From: Adenophora triphylla var. japonica
Lineage: Eukaryota; Streptophyta; Magnoliopsida; Asterales; Campanulaceae
Reading direction: 5' to 3'
Assembly: GCA_022495995.1 (NCBI GenBank)
Contig: JAFEMH010005428.1
Span: 99,421-163,420, forward strand
DNA: 64,000 bases
Part shown: positions 11,593 through 21,767 of the stretch, piece after piece
How the letters are laid out: the number at the start of each line of letters is the position of its first letter
Numbering within the stretch: the stretch's first letter is position 1
The notes under the pieces: generated by a model
What the model was told of the DNA's origin: nothing
Database searches by the model: none
Seen by the model: only the letters and a program-made list of their open reading frames with translations
Position numbers and translations under genes: made by a program

Positions 11593-12146
11593 AGCTTCTA
11601 GCTCTGGTCCATCCCTGAATTGTAGAGTCTCAATGATTATCTCCTTAACCCTTTGTCTCTCCTCGGCCCTCAGGTGTGGAGCTTCTTACGCTATCATATC
11701 ATCTAACTTGTCCGCAACCTCGCTGGTGGTGGTGGTGGCCCCAGAGTTATTGTCGATTTGGAGGCATAGGTTGCCTATGATGACTTGGTCGACCATAACT
11801 ACATCGAATCGACCTCGGTGGTGTTAGAGCGACGTGTCGACTCAAGCGTGACCTCGTCATTTGAGCGATAGGTCGACTCTTCCCACGTCGGTGATTGTTG
11901 ACAGATCTGGTAGTTTTGGTGATCGATTGAGACAACTTTAAATAACCGTCTGTTTGTCTCGATCTCTAGTTCTCTCTTTTTCTTTCCCGAAGAACATGGT
12001 CCAGGTAAGCTCGAGCCGTGCCTTGTACACATCCTACTCCGGCGGGTGTGGGGAACTTGACTCGGCGATGAGGATCGATGCCACCATTCCAAGAGCGACG
12101 ACTGGAATGCCAAGTATAGCGGCATAGTCACTATTTACATCAATCA

Positions 12147-12425
12147 CTATAAATTGTACCTTCGATACGATCCTGAGGGGTGTTGGCCTAGGTCGACGTC
12201 GAGCTCTATCTTGCCTTTTGCATCAACTCGATAGTTGGTGAAGCCCTCCAACCTACCATCATATCTCTCCAACTGCTCATCATTAAGACCCATTTCTTTA
12301 AAAGTTTTGTAGAACAAAATATCCTTGCGGGCCCAGGTGTCGACTAAGAGTACGCTCGTCGTACATCCGTCTATGAGACACGGGATGACGAGAACTTGCT
12401 CTCTAGCCGCCATGTTAGTAGCCAA
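12147..12425 (-). pseudogene. Retroviral-type aspartic protease with altered active site
   Basis: The frame reads LVDTWARKDILFYKTFKEMG where plant gypsy proteases usually have LVDTGSSADIL. The catalytic Asp-Thr is kept but the Gly is Trp and the following residues differ, so the enzyme is likely inactive or locally frameshifted. It sits between the gag zinc-knuckle region (higher coordinates) and RT (lower coordinates), as expected. Sequence between 11593 and 12146 carries only short broken frames of the protease-RT linker. Confidence 0.75.
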
Positions 12426-12449
12426 TTCATGGGGAAGAAGGCGATCGCC

Positions 12450-13590
12450 TCATCTCGACTTCTCTTCTTGGAGGCACATGTGGGGCTTTATTGAGTTGGA
12501 AGATTTTTGTGCTTGATGGCCGTGTTGCTTGCTTGCTCTGTAATGACCCCCGAGGTTCAATCTAGGTTGCCTGAGTCCCCTGTTGTCCACTTCTTGTTGC
12601 CGCCTCCACCGGTTTGAGTCCTTTTCACGTAAGCCTCGAGTCTCCCACAGTCGACCATTCTCTCGGATGATACGCTTCAATCCCAAGCAATCCTCTGTGA
12701 GATGACCAGTGTCCTTATGGTAGTCACAATATTTGCTATTGTCCCTTCTAAATTTGTTGCCTGGGTTCATTGGGACAGGAGGAGCCAGCTCGACAGCGTT
12801 CATAATCTCTATTCGACTCACCGTAAGGGGAGTGAAAGCCTCGGGCACTTTCTCCGTTGCCCTAGTCCTGTTCTTTCAATTTTTATTGTTTCCTCCATTC
12901 TTGTTGGAATCCTTTTTATCATCAGCGACCTCCACCTTGGGGCTTTTACCATTCTTTTTCTCTTTCCTTTCCTCAGCAAGAGCGACATTATACACCTTCT
13001 CAAACAACTCCTGTCGAGTTGTTCTTGTCTGGCTTGTGAGTTCATAATCCATGTCTGCGAGGAAATACCGTTTCGGAAGCAATTAATGACTTCCCTATCG
13101 GTGAGGTCTTCCTCTATCTTATCAACCATTTCCTTAAACTTGGTGAAGTAACTCATCGAGCTTTCATTCTTCGCACATGTACCAAGTTATTCGGATCGGT
13201 GACAGGTTATCTTAGAGCTCCTGCGATCGAGAAGCGATCCAAGAACTTTGTCACTGAAGCATGTCCAAGTAGTGATGCTACCGCGGCCGGACCGTTGAAC
13301 CAAGTTAAAGTTTTGCCCGGTGAGTGTGCTTAGGAGGGCTTTGCACATATTGTCGTCCTCATTGGCGACAAAACACATGGTGGCTTCCGGGTGTGCTATA
13401 TGACTCCTTGCATTGGTCGACCCGAATACTTCTCCGGAAGAGGCAACGAAAGTAGGAGGAGGCCGACTATCTCGATTTCTTTGGATAAAGGTCGAAGAGC
13501 AAAATCAATTCGTTCGACCTTTCCGGCATCCTTTTTCTTCTCCTCCTCCCATTGCTCAAACTTCTTTTCATCAACAACCATTCTCTAGCA
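12450..13590 (-). pseudogene. gag (capsid and CCHC-like region), frameshifted
   Basis: Gag forms the virus-like particle. Overlapping minus-strand fragments cover it: 13581-13396 (Lys/Glu-rich N-terminal part), 13156-12818 (FTKFKEMVDKIEEDLTDREV, capsid-like) and 12848-12450, which holds KYCDYHKDTGHLTEDCLGLK, a Cys/His cluster typical of Tat-type gag. Several stops and frame changes separate them. 13187-13378 is a further fragment, so the frame is lost at least four times. Confidence 0.75.
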
Positions 13591-14480
13591 TCGGGTCTTT
13601 CATCTCTTGGAGGGCGCGGCATTTGACTTCGCCTTCACTTCTAGGGGAGTCACTGCCTACTCCTTCGTCCCCTGTGAGAATGAGCCCTCTCTCGATCGTC
13701 TTGGAGATGCGTGCTGTCACTTCCTTGTGGCGACTGCGCCTATAATCTCCGAATGGCGACCTGCGCCTCTCTCCTCTCTTACGGGCGACTGCGCCCATTC
13801 ACTGTCTCTATGAGACCCCGACCTCTGCGTCTGGCCGGCGAAACCCGTCTCGTTTCTATTGGGTACATTAAGCGCGTCCTTAAGTCGACCGAGCCTCCCG
13901 CTCTCTGTTTCTATTGAGGCCGGCCCTTAGGTCGTTACTCGGCACATGTACGATAGTAGGGGCTCTCGAACTATCCCGTTGTCTCCATTCCGTCCCACAC
14001 CTTCATTTGGCCTCATACTCCTAGCCTGTTGTCCATTAGAGACACAGTACGATCCATTCTTTCGGGCGTACATCGGCTGCTCTGCCTCTTCCATAGCTAT
14101 TAAGTCGGCCAAAATGCAGGCTCTTTCTAACATCATCTCCTTCTTGCTCATGGGGTTGGTGGAGGGACACCTTTGTTTCCAACGTTCACCCGAGCGGTGG
14201 GACGTTTAGGAGGTGGAGCTCCTTGCCCATCCATGTGCCTTTTGCCTCTCCTTGTGTCGAGGCGAGCCCCCTGCCATCAGCGACACCGGTAGAGCGCGTG
14301 GCTCTACCGTAGGGGACGATTTGGTGGGGGAGGAGGCAAATTCAAGTTTTCGGCATTTGCATTTGCATTAGTGTTGTTGTTGTTCACTTCTTCATGCCCA
14401 GTGAAGCCTCGGATACGTGTCCGTCCGAAGTCACCATTGTTGCGGGTTGTTAAAAATTTCGAGGTCAAGTTTGAAGCACG
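13591..14480 (-). pseudogene. gag N-terminal region and leader, decayed
   Basis: This holds minus-strand fragments without a continuous frame: 14151-13927 (KKEMMLERACILADLIAMEE, gag-like N-terminal helix) and 14588-14304, which starts inside the LTR and has an Asn/Ala-rich stretch and a poly-Pro run. The short-range composition is coding-like, but no intact start remains. 13600-13800 is Arg/Ser-rich in all frames. Confidence 0.45.
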
Positions 14481-14497
14481 ATTCCGCAATGGAACCA
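14481..14497 (-). other. Candidate primer-binding site of the gypsy element
   Basis: On the minus strand this reads TGGTTCCATTGCGGAAT, beginning with the TGG expected opposite a tRNA CCA end, about 8 bases inside the 5' LTR. It loosely resembles the TGGCGCCGTTGCC-type sites of other plant gypsy elements. The tRNA cannot be named from this alone. Confidence 0.4.
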
Positions 14498-14504
14498 AAC
14501 TCGT

Positions 14505-15156
14505 CTTTGCCGCAGGAATTGTGCTTATCAATCTTCCTCCACGTGGCGGGATGATCACCTGGCTCCTTGACACAGAAACAGAACCCACGACTAGCCGGAT
14601 GTGTCTCCGGCGAAGACGCTCGGGCGTGAGAGTAAGATCGCAGTTGTATAAAGCTCAAAATGTATAGAATAATGAATTCTGATAACAAAATGGCAGTTAC
14701 CTTTCACCGTTTGGTAGTGATGAAGTATTTATAGATAAGAGTGATGTATTTTTGGGGAGGCGACATGTGCTCCGTGATTGTAGCGGCGGTTATTGGTAAT
14801 GGGAACGTGTCTATAACGGCCCCTGATTTGTAGGGATGTGGTTATGAGAATAGTTCAACCAAATACGCCGGCAAGTATCAAGTCGTCACTTGTTGTTTAG
14901 GTCGAGGTCACCATTCGAGGAATGGTCGACCTGACTGTCGGGTAGAGCATGGTTCATACCCGAGTTGTAATATGGATTCTGAGGTCGGACTAAGTTAAGT
15001 CGGGGCCTGGTGGGCCGGACCATAGGCTTAGTCGACTGATCCTTGAGATGGACTTTGGGCCCTGTTTTTGACGCCACCTCATTGAGAATGTGAGAGTCAT
15101 GCGTGATTGACAGCCTTTTACCCACTTGGCCCAATTCGACACTTTTGGTATGTTCA
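14505..15156 (-). repeat. 5' LTR of the gypsy element
   Basis: It matches 2868-3527. Long stretches, for example from about 14590 to 14920, are identical by eye. Differences include a few-base indel near 14925-14940 and changes near 15065-15115. The outer end is TGTTCA followed by TACCT (15157-15161), the same 5 bases that precede the left LTR. The inner few bases (14505-14510) differ from the 3' copy, so the inner edge is uncertain by a few bases. Confidence 0.9.
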
Positions 15157-15456
15157 TACCTATTTTTTTATCTTTTTAAAATTAAATTGTTTGAATTTGA
15201 TCAATACAGAGTTTAGACCCGGAACGAAAGTTGCGGGCTATCACATGCATCATCTATCTATAGCATATGTTGATAATGATTAATGATTATGCCATCACTC
15301 AAAAAGTCAAAGTAAAGAATATATTGACCAAGTCATAATACACGCATTACTCCATCACTATTGATAAACACTAATCAACAGTTTTGTCTTTTTTGTCAAC
15401 CACAACGATATGTATTGCTGCCTCCTCAATAACCACTAATCTTGTCTAGTAACTTT

Positions 15457-15458
<2 letters not shown>
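15157..15458 (+). promoter_or_regulatory. Upstream region of the DC1 gene
   Basis: This is AT-rich sequence between the gypsy element and the GA tract. It should hold the promoter and 5' end of the DC1 gene. No TATA box can be chosen with confidence, and no repeat was recognised. The gypsy element has landed about 370 bp upstream of the start codon, so its 5' LTR now abuts this promoter. Confidence 0.35.

Positions 15459-15529
<71 letters not shown>
15459..15529. repeat. (GA)n microsatellite touching the DC1 start codon
   Basis: A run of about 35 GA dinucleotides ends immediately before ATGGCTCC at 15530. It extends the open frame upstream as Met-Gly-(Glu-Arg)n, which is a composition artefact. 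It lies in the presumed 5' untranslated leader. Confidence 0.95.
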
Positions 15530-15534
<5 letters not shown>

Positions 15535-16918
15535 TCCATTGCATAGAGCTGCAGCAGCAGCAACATCTGATCATCAAGGTGCTCAAATGGTACAACTTGA
15601 TCAAGGTCCTCAAATGATACAACATTTTACCCATCCACACCCCCTTCAACACCTTCACATGTCAAAAGAATTCACTTGTAACGGATGCAACATAATTGGG
15701 CAGGGACCAAGGTACAACTGCCCTTCCTGTGACTTTCACCTACACGAACTATGTGCCCGATCTCCTTTCACCCTCTCTTCTCCTCATCTCCACCCTCGCC
15801 ACTCATTGACCCTAGTCAACGTCCCCGGAAAATCGCATTTTTGCGATCTCTGTGGTGCCATAGCCGACGGGATGTTCTACACGTGCCAAGATTGCGACGT
15901 AGACATCCACCCTCTTTGTAGTCAACTGCCCTTGACCGTTCAACATGCCTTTCACCCCCAACACCCCTTGTTGCTACAACCCGGCCACCCTAGTAGCGGC
16001 TGCAACGTATGCCGCCAAGGGTGTGGTACATGGAGGTACAAGTGTAATGAATGTAATCATGTGGATGTCCACTTGAACTGCGTTGTGGCACCACAACCAC
16101 AAGTTCAAGGTGGGCACTCACCTACTACACCTACTACTACGCCTAAGTGGGTCCCACAACCGACGGTGGTGCATCAAAATAGTGGTGGTGGTAATTATGG
16201 AATGAATCAACCTAATACTAACTATCAGACGACTCATGTGGTGGTGCATCCAAGTGGTGGTGGTGGTAATCAACCTGTCACTAACTACCAAGCAACCCAA
16301 GTGGTGGGGAATCCAAATGGTGGTGGTGGGAATTATGGAACGAATCAACTTCTTACTAACTACCAGACAACCCAAGTAATGGGGCATCCAAATGGGGGTG
16401 GTGGGAATCATGGAGCGAATCAACATGTTACTAACTACCAGGCAAATGGCAGAGGTGGGAATTACGGAACGAATCAACTTGCTACTAACTACCAAACCGC
16501 CCAGGCGGTGGGGCATCCGAGTGGAGGTGGTGCTATATATGGAATGAATCAACCTGTTACTAGCTATCAGACGGCCCAGATGGTGGGTGGCGGCGGTGGT
16601 GGTAACTATGGAATGAATCAACTAGTTACTAACCACCAGACAGCCCAAGCGATGGGCTATTATGGTGGTAACTACGGAAATAATCAACTTGTTACTAACT
16701 ATCCGATGACAACTCAGGGGGTGGGGTATCCAAATCCAGGTAGTGTTGGTGGTAACTACGGAAATAATCAAGTACCTGTTTTACAAAGCCAAGGTAGTGG
16801 CAATGGGCGGAAAAATAATGGAGGACAATTTGCTTCAAAATTAGGAAAATTTGCAGTTAATGTTGTGTCTACTTCCATAATTGGAGTACCTTTGATCTCT
16901 TCATCATCAAAAAAATAG
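15530..16918 (+). CDS. DC1-domain (Cys/His-rich C1-like) protein with Asn/Gly-rich repeat tail
   Basis: DC1 proteins are a plant family of zinc-binding proteins, some tied to stress and hormone signalling; the exact role is unknown here. I chose the ATG at 15530 (462 residues) because upstream codons come from a GA microsatellite. Three DC1 modules lie near residues 35-75, 88-130 and 142-184, each with the family's HPLQ/HSLT/HPLL start, paired CxxC motifs (CNGC, CDLC, CNVC) and a closing HxxC-type end (HLHELC, DIHPLC, VHLNC). Residues about 200-430 are eight or nine imperfect repeats of about 25 residues built on NYGxNQxxTNYQTxQxVG plus Gly runs. The end (KFAVNVVSTSIIGVPLIS) is hydrophobic. 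It appears to be a single exon, as in many family members. No signal peptide is evident. It is intact and probably a real host gene. Confidence 0.93.
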
Positions 16919-17366
16919 AGATAGTCATATCTGATGTTCCAATTTAAGAAGAGGAGTCGTGTGATATCAAATGTACATAGTTTAATGTTTGTGAGAAGTC
17001 AATTTTTCGTTTTGAAAGGGCAAAATTGTCACTTTTTTCTTTAGTAAATGTATATTTCAATTCCATGATTATGAGTTCTTTTGTAGCCTTTCCATAAAGT
17101 AGATGTTTAATCAAGTGGTTATCACTTAAAGAGGCTGATATGATTAAAGAATACAGTATGAGCAAAAGGTGAAATAAATTAAATAATTATGTGCAAGTGA
17201 AATGTCCCATATTAATTCGGTGCTTGGTAAAGGTAATTTCAGTCGATCACAAATGACAAGAAGTTATAATTAATCACAAATGGCGTCAGAGTTTGCTAGT
17301 CAATTGATCACAAATGACATTATGTCAGAAATTATAAAATTCAAACAAAATCTTAATATGATGATG
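16919..17366. other. 3' flank of the DC1 gene
   Basis: This is AT-rich sequence after the stop codon. It should contain the 3' untranslated region. A short motif (ATCACAAATG) recurs three times between about 17238 and 17305. No gene or mobile element was recognised before the LTR that begins at 17367. Confidence 0.4.
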
Positions 17367-17474
17367 TGTAATATTCAAGAAAATAATAATATTATTAATA
17401 ATAATAATAAATAAAATGATATCATTAGTTTACCTACATCAATGAGAAATAAGTAGGATGATTATGGACCTAAA

Positions 17475-17972
17475 TGTAAGAACATGGATTAATGTAACAT
17501 ATAAATACTTAATAATATAATGATCAATATTATAATATATGGTATAAAGTATAGAACTCTAAATAATATGTAGAATTCCATAATATAAGTATACCATTAA
17601 ATGATGGGCATAATGGTAATATCTTATATATCAATAGGTGTAGTCCCTAAATGAAGTGCCCCTTAGATTCCTATATAAAGGCCTATCCATCAAGCCTATG
17701 AATCACTAGTTGTTTATATTCTCATTTAGTCAAAACTCTTCCTAAGTACTTGAAGATCAAAGAGAGTAAAGGGCACTCATCATTTAGAAGATCTATTCCT
17801 CCATAATTTAAAGTATATCTTCTTACTTCATTCTCTTTATTCAAGAACAAGAACAAGACTAAAGAACAAACATGGAATCACAAGGTAATTACACGCTTCC
17901 GTCTTCTTCTTCTTCTCTTCTTAAATCTAGTAATGAGTCGGTTCATATATTTGGATCGTAATTGTTCCAACA
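17475..17972 (+). repeat. 5' LTR of the copia element
   Basis: It is 498 bp with ends TGTAAG and CCAACA. A likely TATA-type core is in CCTATATAAAGGCC near 17671. An ATG in GAACAAACATGGAATCACAA (near 17872) is followed by GGTAATTA, a possible splice donor. A primer-binding site follows at 17975. Confidence 0.95.
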
Positions 17973-17974
17973 AT

Positions 17975-17986
17975 TGGTATCAAAGC
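17975..17986 (+). other. Primer-binding site of the copia element
   Basis: TGGTATCAAAGC lies two bases after the 5' LTR. It differs by one base from TGGTATCAGAGC, the usual complement to plant initiator-Met-tRNA. Confidence 0.9.
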
Positions 17987-19748
17987 CTGCTCATATACTA
18001 GATTGAGTTTGAAATTTCTTATAAAGTCTTGTGCTTTAAATTGTTCAAGGTTTGTAATCCATGTAAAATTACACTTGTTTTTTGTTCTTGTACATAATAC
18101 TCATTTTGTCTAAGAGTATTATGTTCATAACTTCATCCTATTTCTGAATTTTGGTTTTACTCAAAAGGCTTTCAATCCTTAATGTAAGATTATCCCATTT
18201 TTGAACATAGCCACCATCCTTGGATGCGTTGTGAGTTTGTTCATTTGCATAGCCACGCATTTTTTAAATGTGTTGTGAGTATGCGGATCTACTTACTTTG
18301 ATTGAAAAATTGAGTTACCATGGAAATAATGGTAAGGTCAAGTTTTAAGAGACACAATGGTTCATACAAGATTACCCCATTTACATAGCCAACATCATGT
18401 GTTTGGAGTGTGTAAATCTAGGTCTACTTGTTTGAATCATGTTAATTAAAGTGCGAACTTGTCCCATTTACATAGCCAATAATTATAATGCATTAAAAGG
18501 GAAATTTGGTTGGAAAAGCTGTTCATAAAAGGGTTTGAAAATAGTGACTGTTCGTAATTACGGGCATTGGGGACGAGTCATCCCGTAGGGGCGAGTCGTG
18601 CCCATCAATTTTACGGAATGGGACCTTTCGATTCAGGCGTCCCCTTATAGGGACGAGTCGTCCCTTAGGGACGAGTCGTGCCCTAAGGGACGAGTCGTCC
18701 CCTTTGAAATTCCAGTCGTCCGAAAAACTTCATCTCAAATATTTTTCATAATTTTGATAATTTATTGATAAAATATGATATCTGGACACCCGATCACGCT
18801 GATTGGCGGTTCTTAAAGTTGTTAAACTTTAAGAATGGACGGTAGAACATAAGGATATTGTCTTTTATTAATAAATTTTCGTTCTTTTCTTACCTTTTAA
18901 AGTTTCAAATTTACCTTAAGGCCTTAATTTTGATTAATTATATCCTTAACAATTTTGGACAAAATTAACATGCTTGTTTCCCAAAGGAGACCTTGTTGAT
19001 TGAATTCAAACTTGTTAAAAGATGAATGTAAATATTGATATGTGATAACATGCTTGTTTCCCAAAGGAGACCTTGTTGTTGACTAAGTATTTGCATTCAT
19101 GGGTAATAATTGAAGTTAAACTTTAGGTCATTTTAAATACTTTGATCCATCCCAAAGGAAGGCGGGTGTTTAAAATGAGTTGTTTATATTCTTTATTATC
19201 GGGAACAAGTACCTTAAACTATAGGACACTTCTTGTACTTGATCCGGCCCAAAGGAAGGCAAGTACATGAAATGTGTTGTTTAAGCTATTTGTTTACCCT
19301 AAGATAAATCAAATTGTGAGTCAATTCGAAATCCAAAGATTAGTCTTGATGTCATATTGATTATCTTTATTTTGATGGAATTCATTTTGATATAATTAAT
19401 CATTGTGTAGATTCTTATACATGTTTTGTTTCATTCTTTTGTTCTCTTCATTCGGATTTGATCGGTGCTTCATCTATTACTCGCCATAAACTCAATACCT
19501 TTGCTAAGCTGGGACAAATTTTAAAACTTGGAAAAACAAGATTATTATGGTCTTAGGCTGTTTGGACCTTGACCTCGCATTAAGAGAACAAGCTCCTGCC
19601 CCTCTAAGCGATAAAAGCACTGCGGAAGACCGCTTGAGTTCGAGAGAGGTGGAAGCGTTCTAATCGCGTCGGCTAAGCATTATAAAGAATGCAGTCCTGA
19701 GACATTTTTGAACAAAGTGTCTCCGAGGATAATGGAGCTAAAGGCTTT
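17987..19748 (+). other. Long leader of the copia element with short repeats
   Basis: This is about 1.7 kb between the primer site and the first clear gag codons. It holds several copies of a near-palindrome GGGACGAGTCGTCCC between 18570 and 18710, and a repeated sentence around AACATGCTTGTTTCCCAAAG at about 18968 and 19047. 'Catttacatagcca' and 'cccaaaggaaggc' phrases also recur. The N-terminal part of gag probably lies in 19400-19748 but is not open. Confidence 0.6.
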
Positions 19749-20231
19749 TTGGATGCCCTAGAGGAACGCTTTGCAAAAAGCGATAAATCGGAAACAAGTT
19801 CTACCTTAAGGAAGCTTGTTTCCATGCGGTATAAGGGCACCGGAAGCATACGGGAATATATAATGGAAATGTTTCATCTATCTTCTAAATTAAAGGCACT
19901 CAAGTTAGACCTTTCGGAAGACTTGCTTGTGCCTTTGGCTTTAATTTCTCTTCCTCATCAATTCGGTCATTTTGAAACGACCTATAACTGTCAAAAGGAC
20001 AAGTGGAATATCAATGAATTGATTTCACATGTGACAGAGGAAGAGGATAGATTGAAACAATCTAAACCCGAAAGTGCTCATTATGCATCTACCTCTTCTC
20101 GTGGGATAAAGAGAAAAGGTAAGGAGATTGCGGTTGCATCAAAGAAGCCTAAGGGATCATCAAATTATCAAAAGGTGAAAAAATGCTTCTTTTGCAAGGA
20201 CCCCACACACATGAAGCCCGATCGCTTCTAA
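19749..20231 (+). pseudogene. copia gag (C-terminal part), damaged zinc knuckle
   Basis: The fragment reads as a UBN2-type copia gag: LEERFAKSDKSETSSTLRKL, MRYKGTGSIREYIMEM, LPHQFGHFETTY and the basic stretch before the zinc knuckle. The knuckle is CFFCKDPTHMKPDRF followed by a stop, where a CCHC knuckle would end in Cys; the last ligand is thus Arg. The N-terminal part upstream is out of frame. Protease follows in another frame. Confidence 0.85.
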
Positions 20232-20315
20232 GTATCGCCAATGGCGAATTAAGAAAGGTATGTCATTTATTTTTGTTTGGACTGAAGCTAATTTAGTTTC
20301 AACTCCTTCATATAC

Positions 20316-21767
20316 ATGGTGGTTAGACTCGGTGCAACTACTCACATAAGTTCATGTATGCGGGGTTGCACGAACTACCGAACGCCCAATGAAGGTGAAA
20401 GATTCATCTACATGGGAGCTGGAAAGCCGGTAGAGGTGGAAGGCATAGGGACCTATAGATTATCATTAAGTACCGGATATTATTTAGTTTTGAACAATGT
20501 ATTTATTATTCCATCATTTAGACGGAATTTAATTTCCGTCACTACATTAGATCGAGAAGGTTATTCTTGCATCTTTGGTAATAATAAATGCAATTTATAT
20601 TTTGATTCAAAGCTTTTTGGTACTAGTTCTTTGTCTTATATTGATAATCTATATTTACTTGACACAGTCAATTCATTAAATGAGTCCCATAATAATGAAA
20701 CTAACTCTCGAGGCATAAAACGAAAGTTTTCAAGTAAAACCTCTTATACCTTGTGGCATAGGCGTTTGGGTCATATCTCCAAAAGAAGAATTGACAAGCT
20801 TGTGTCCGAGGGAATATTACATAAACTTGATACTCCGGAAAATAACTTTTGTATTGAATGCCTTAAGGGAAAATTTACAAATAGTACAAACAAAAATGAA
20901 TCCTTGAGAGCTACAAAAGTCTTAGAACTAATTCATACGGACATATGTGGACCGTTCCCTACCCCTTCATGGAACGGACAAACATATTTCATTACGTTCA
21001 TAGACGACTTCTCTCGTTATGGATACATTTATTTACTTCATGAAAAGTCTCAATCATTGGACGTTTTCAAGTCTTTTTAAAACCGAAGTTGAAAAACAAC
21101 TTGAAAAGACTATTAAGAACGTTAGATCCGATCGTGGTGGTGAATACTACGGTCGGAATGACGGTTCGGGAGAACAACGTCCGGTCCTTTTGCTCGCTAT
21201 TTAGAAGAGTGTGGGATTGTCCCTCACTACACCATGCCGGGGACACCTAGCATGAATGGTGTAGCCGAGAGACGTAATAGAACCCTTAAGGATATGGTAA
21301 GAAGTATGGTTTCTTGTACTTCTTTACCTCACTCATTATGGGGCGATGCTTTGAAAACCGCAACCTACCTTCTTAATAGAGCTCCTTCAAAAGCTACTAG
21401 CAAAACCCCTTATGAATTATGGACCGGTAAGAAACCGTCCCTTAATCATCTTCATGTTTGGGGTTGTCCAACCGAAGCTAGGCCTTATAAACCTAACGAA
21501 GGAAAGTTGGACGCTAAGACAGTTAGTAGTTATTTTGTAGGGTATTCTCAAAGATCTAGGGGATATAAATTCTATGACCCTAAAACTAGAACCTTTTTCG
21601 AGACGGGAAATGCTAGGTTCTTTGAGGATGTTGAATTTAGAGGGGAAAATTTGAATAGTAATTTTGAATTTGAAGAAATGGAAGAGGAATTCGTTTCTAT
21701 ACCTTCTTCCTATAGTTCCTATCGAAAATCAAGCAGCTTGTGCTCGAAATTCGACAAGAACATATAA
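20316..21767 (+). pseudogene. copia protease and integrase, frameshifted
   Basis: 20316-21080 starts within the protease: RLGATTHIS stands where DSGATxHIS is expected, the Asp-Ser being in the previous frame. GAG-pre-integrase follows (LWHRRLGHISKRRIDKL, CIECLKGK: HHCC finger) and then the integrase core (HTDICGPF, FIDDFSRYGYIYLLHEKS). 21019-21204 continues with VRSDRGGEY. 21234-21767 holds [17 protein letters not shown] with the catalytic Glu and [15 protein letters not shown]. Frame changes near 21075 and 21190 break it. Confidence 0.92.

Larger units (their letters stand above)
2868..15156 (-). mobile_element. Ty3-gypsy LTR retrotransposon, Tat/Retand-like, with antisense gene
   Basis: Two LTRs about 11.6 kb apart enclose gag, protease, reverse transcriptase, RNase H and integrase on the minus strand in gypsy order, with integrase last. 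The 5-bp sequence TACCT lies at 2863-2867 and again at 15157-15161 and fits a target-site duplication. The coding region is broken by stops and frameshifts, so the copy is not autonomous. A separate spliced gene runs on the opposite strand between integrase and the 3' LTR, an organisation known for Tat-lineage elements. The LTRs are very similar apart from a few small indels and substitutions, so the insertion is fairly recent. Confidence 0.92.

Noticed and set aside
15455..15529. N-terminal (Glu-Arg)n extension of the DC1 protein
   Set aside because: It is encoded by the GA microsatellite; the ATG at 15530 gives a normal family-like start.
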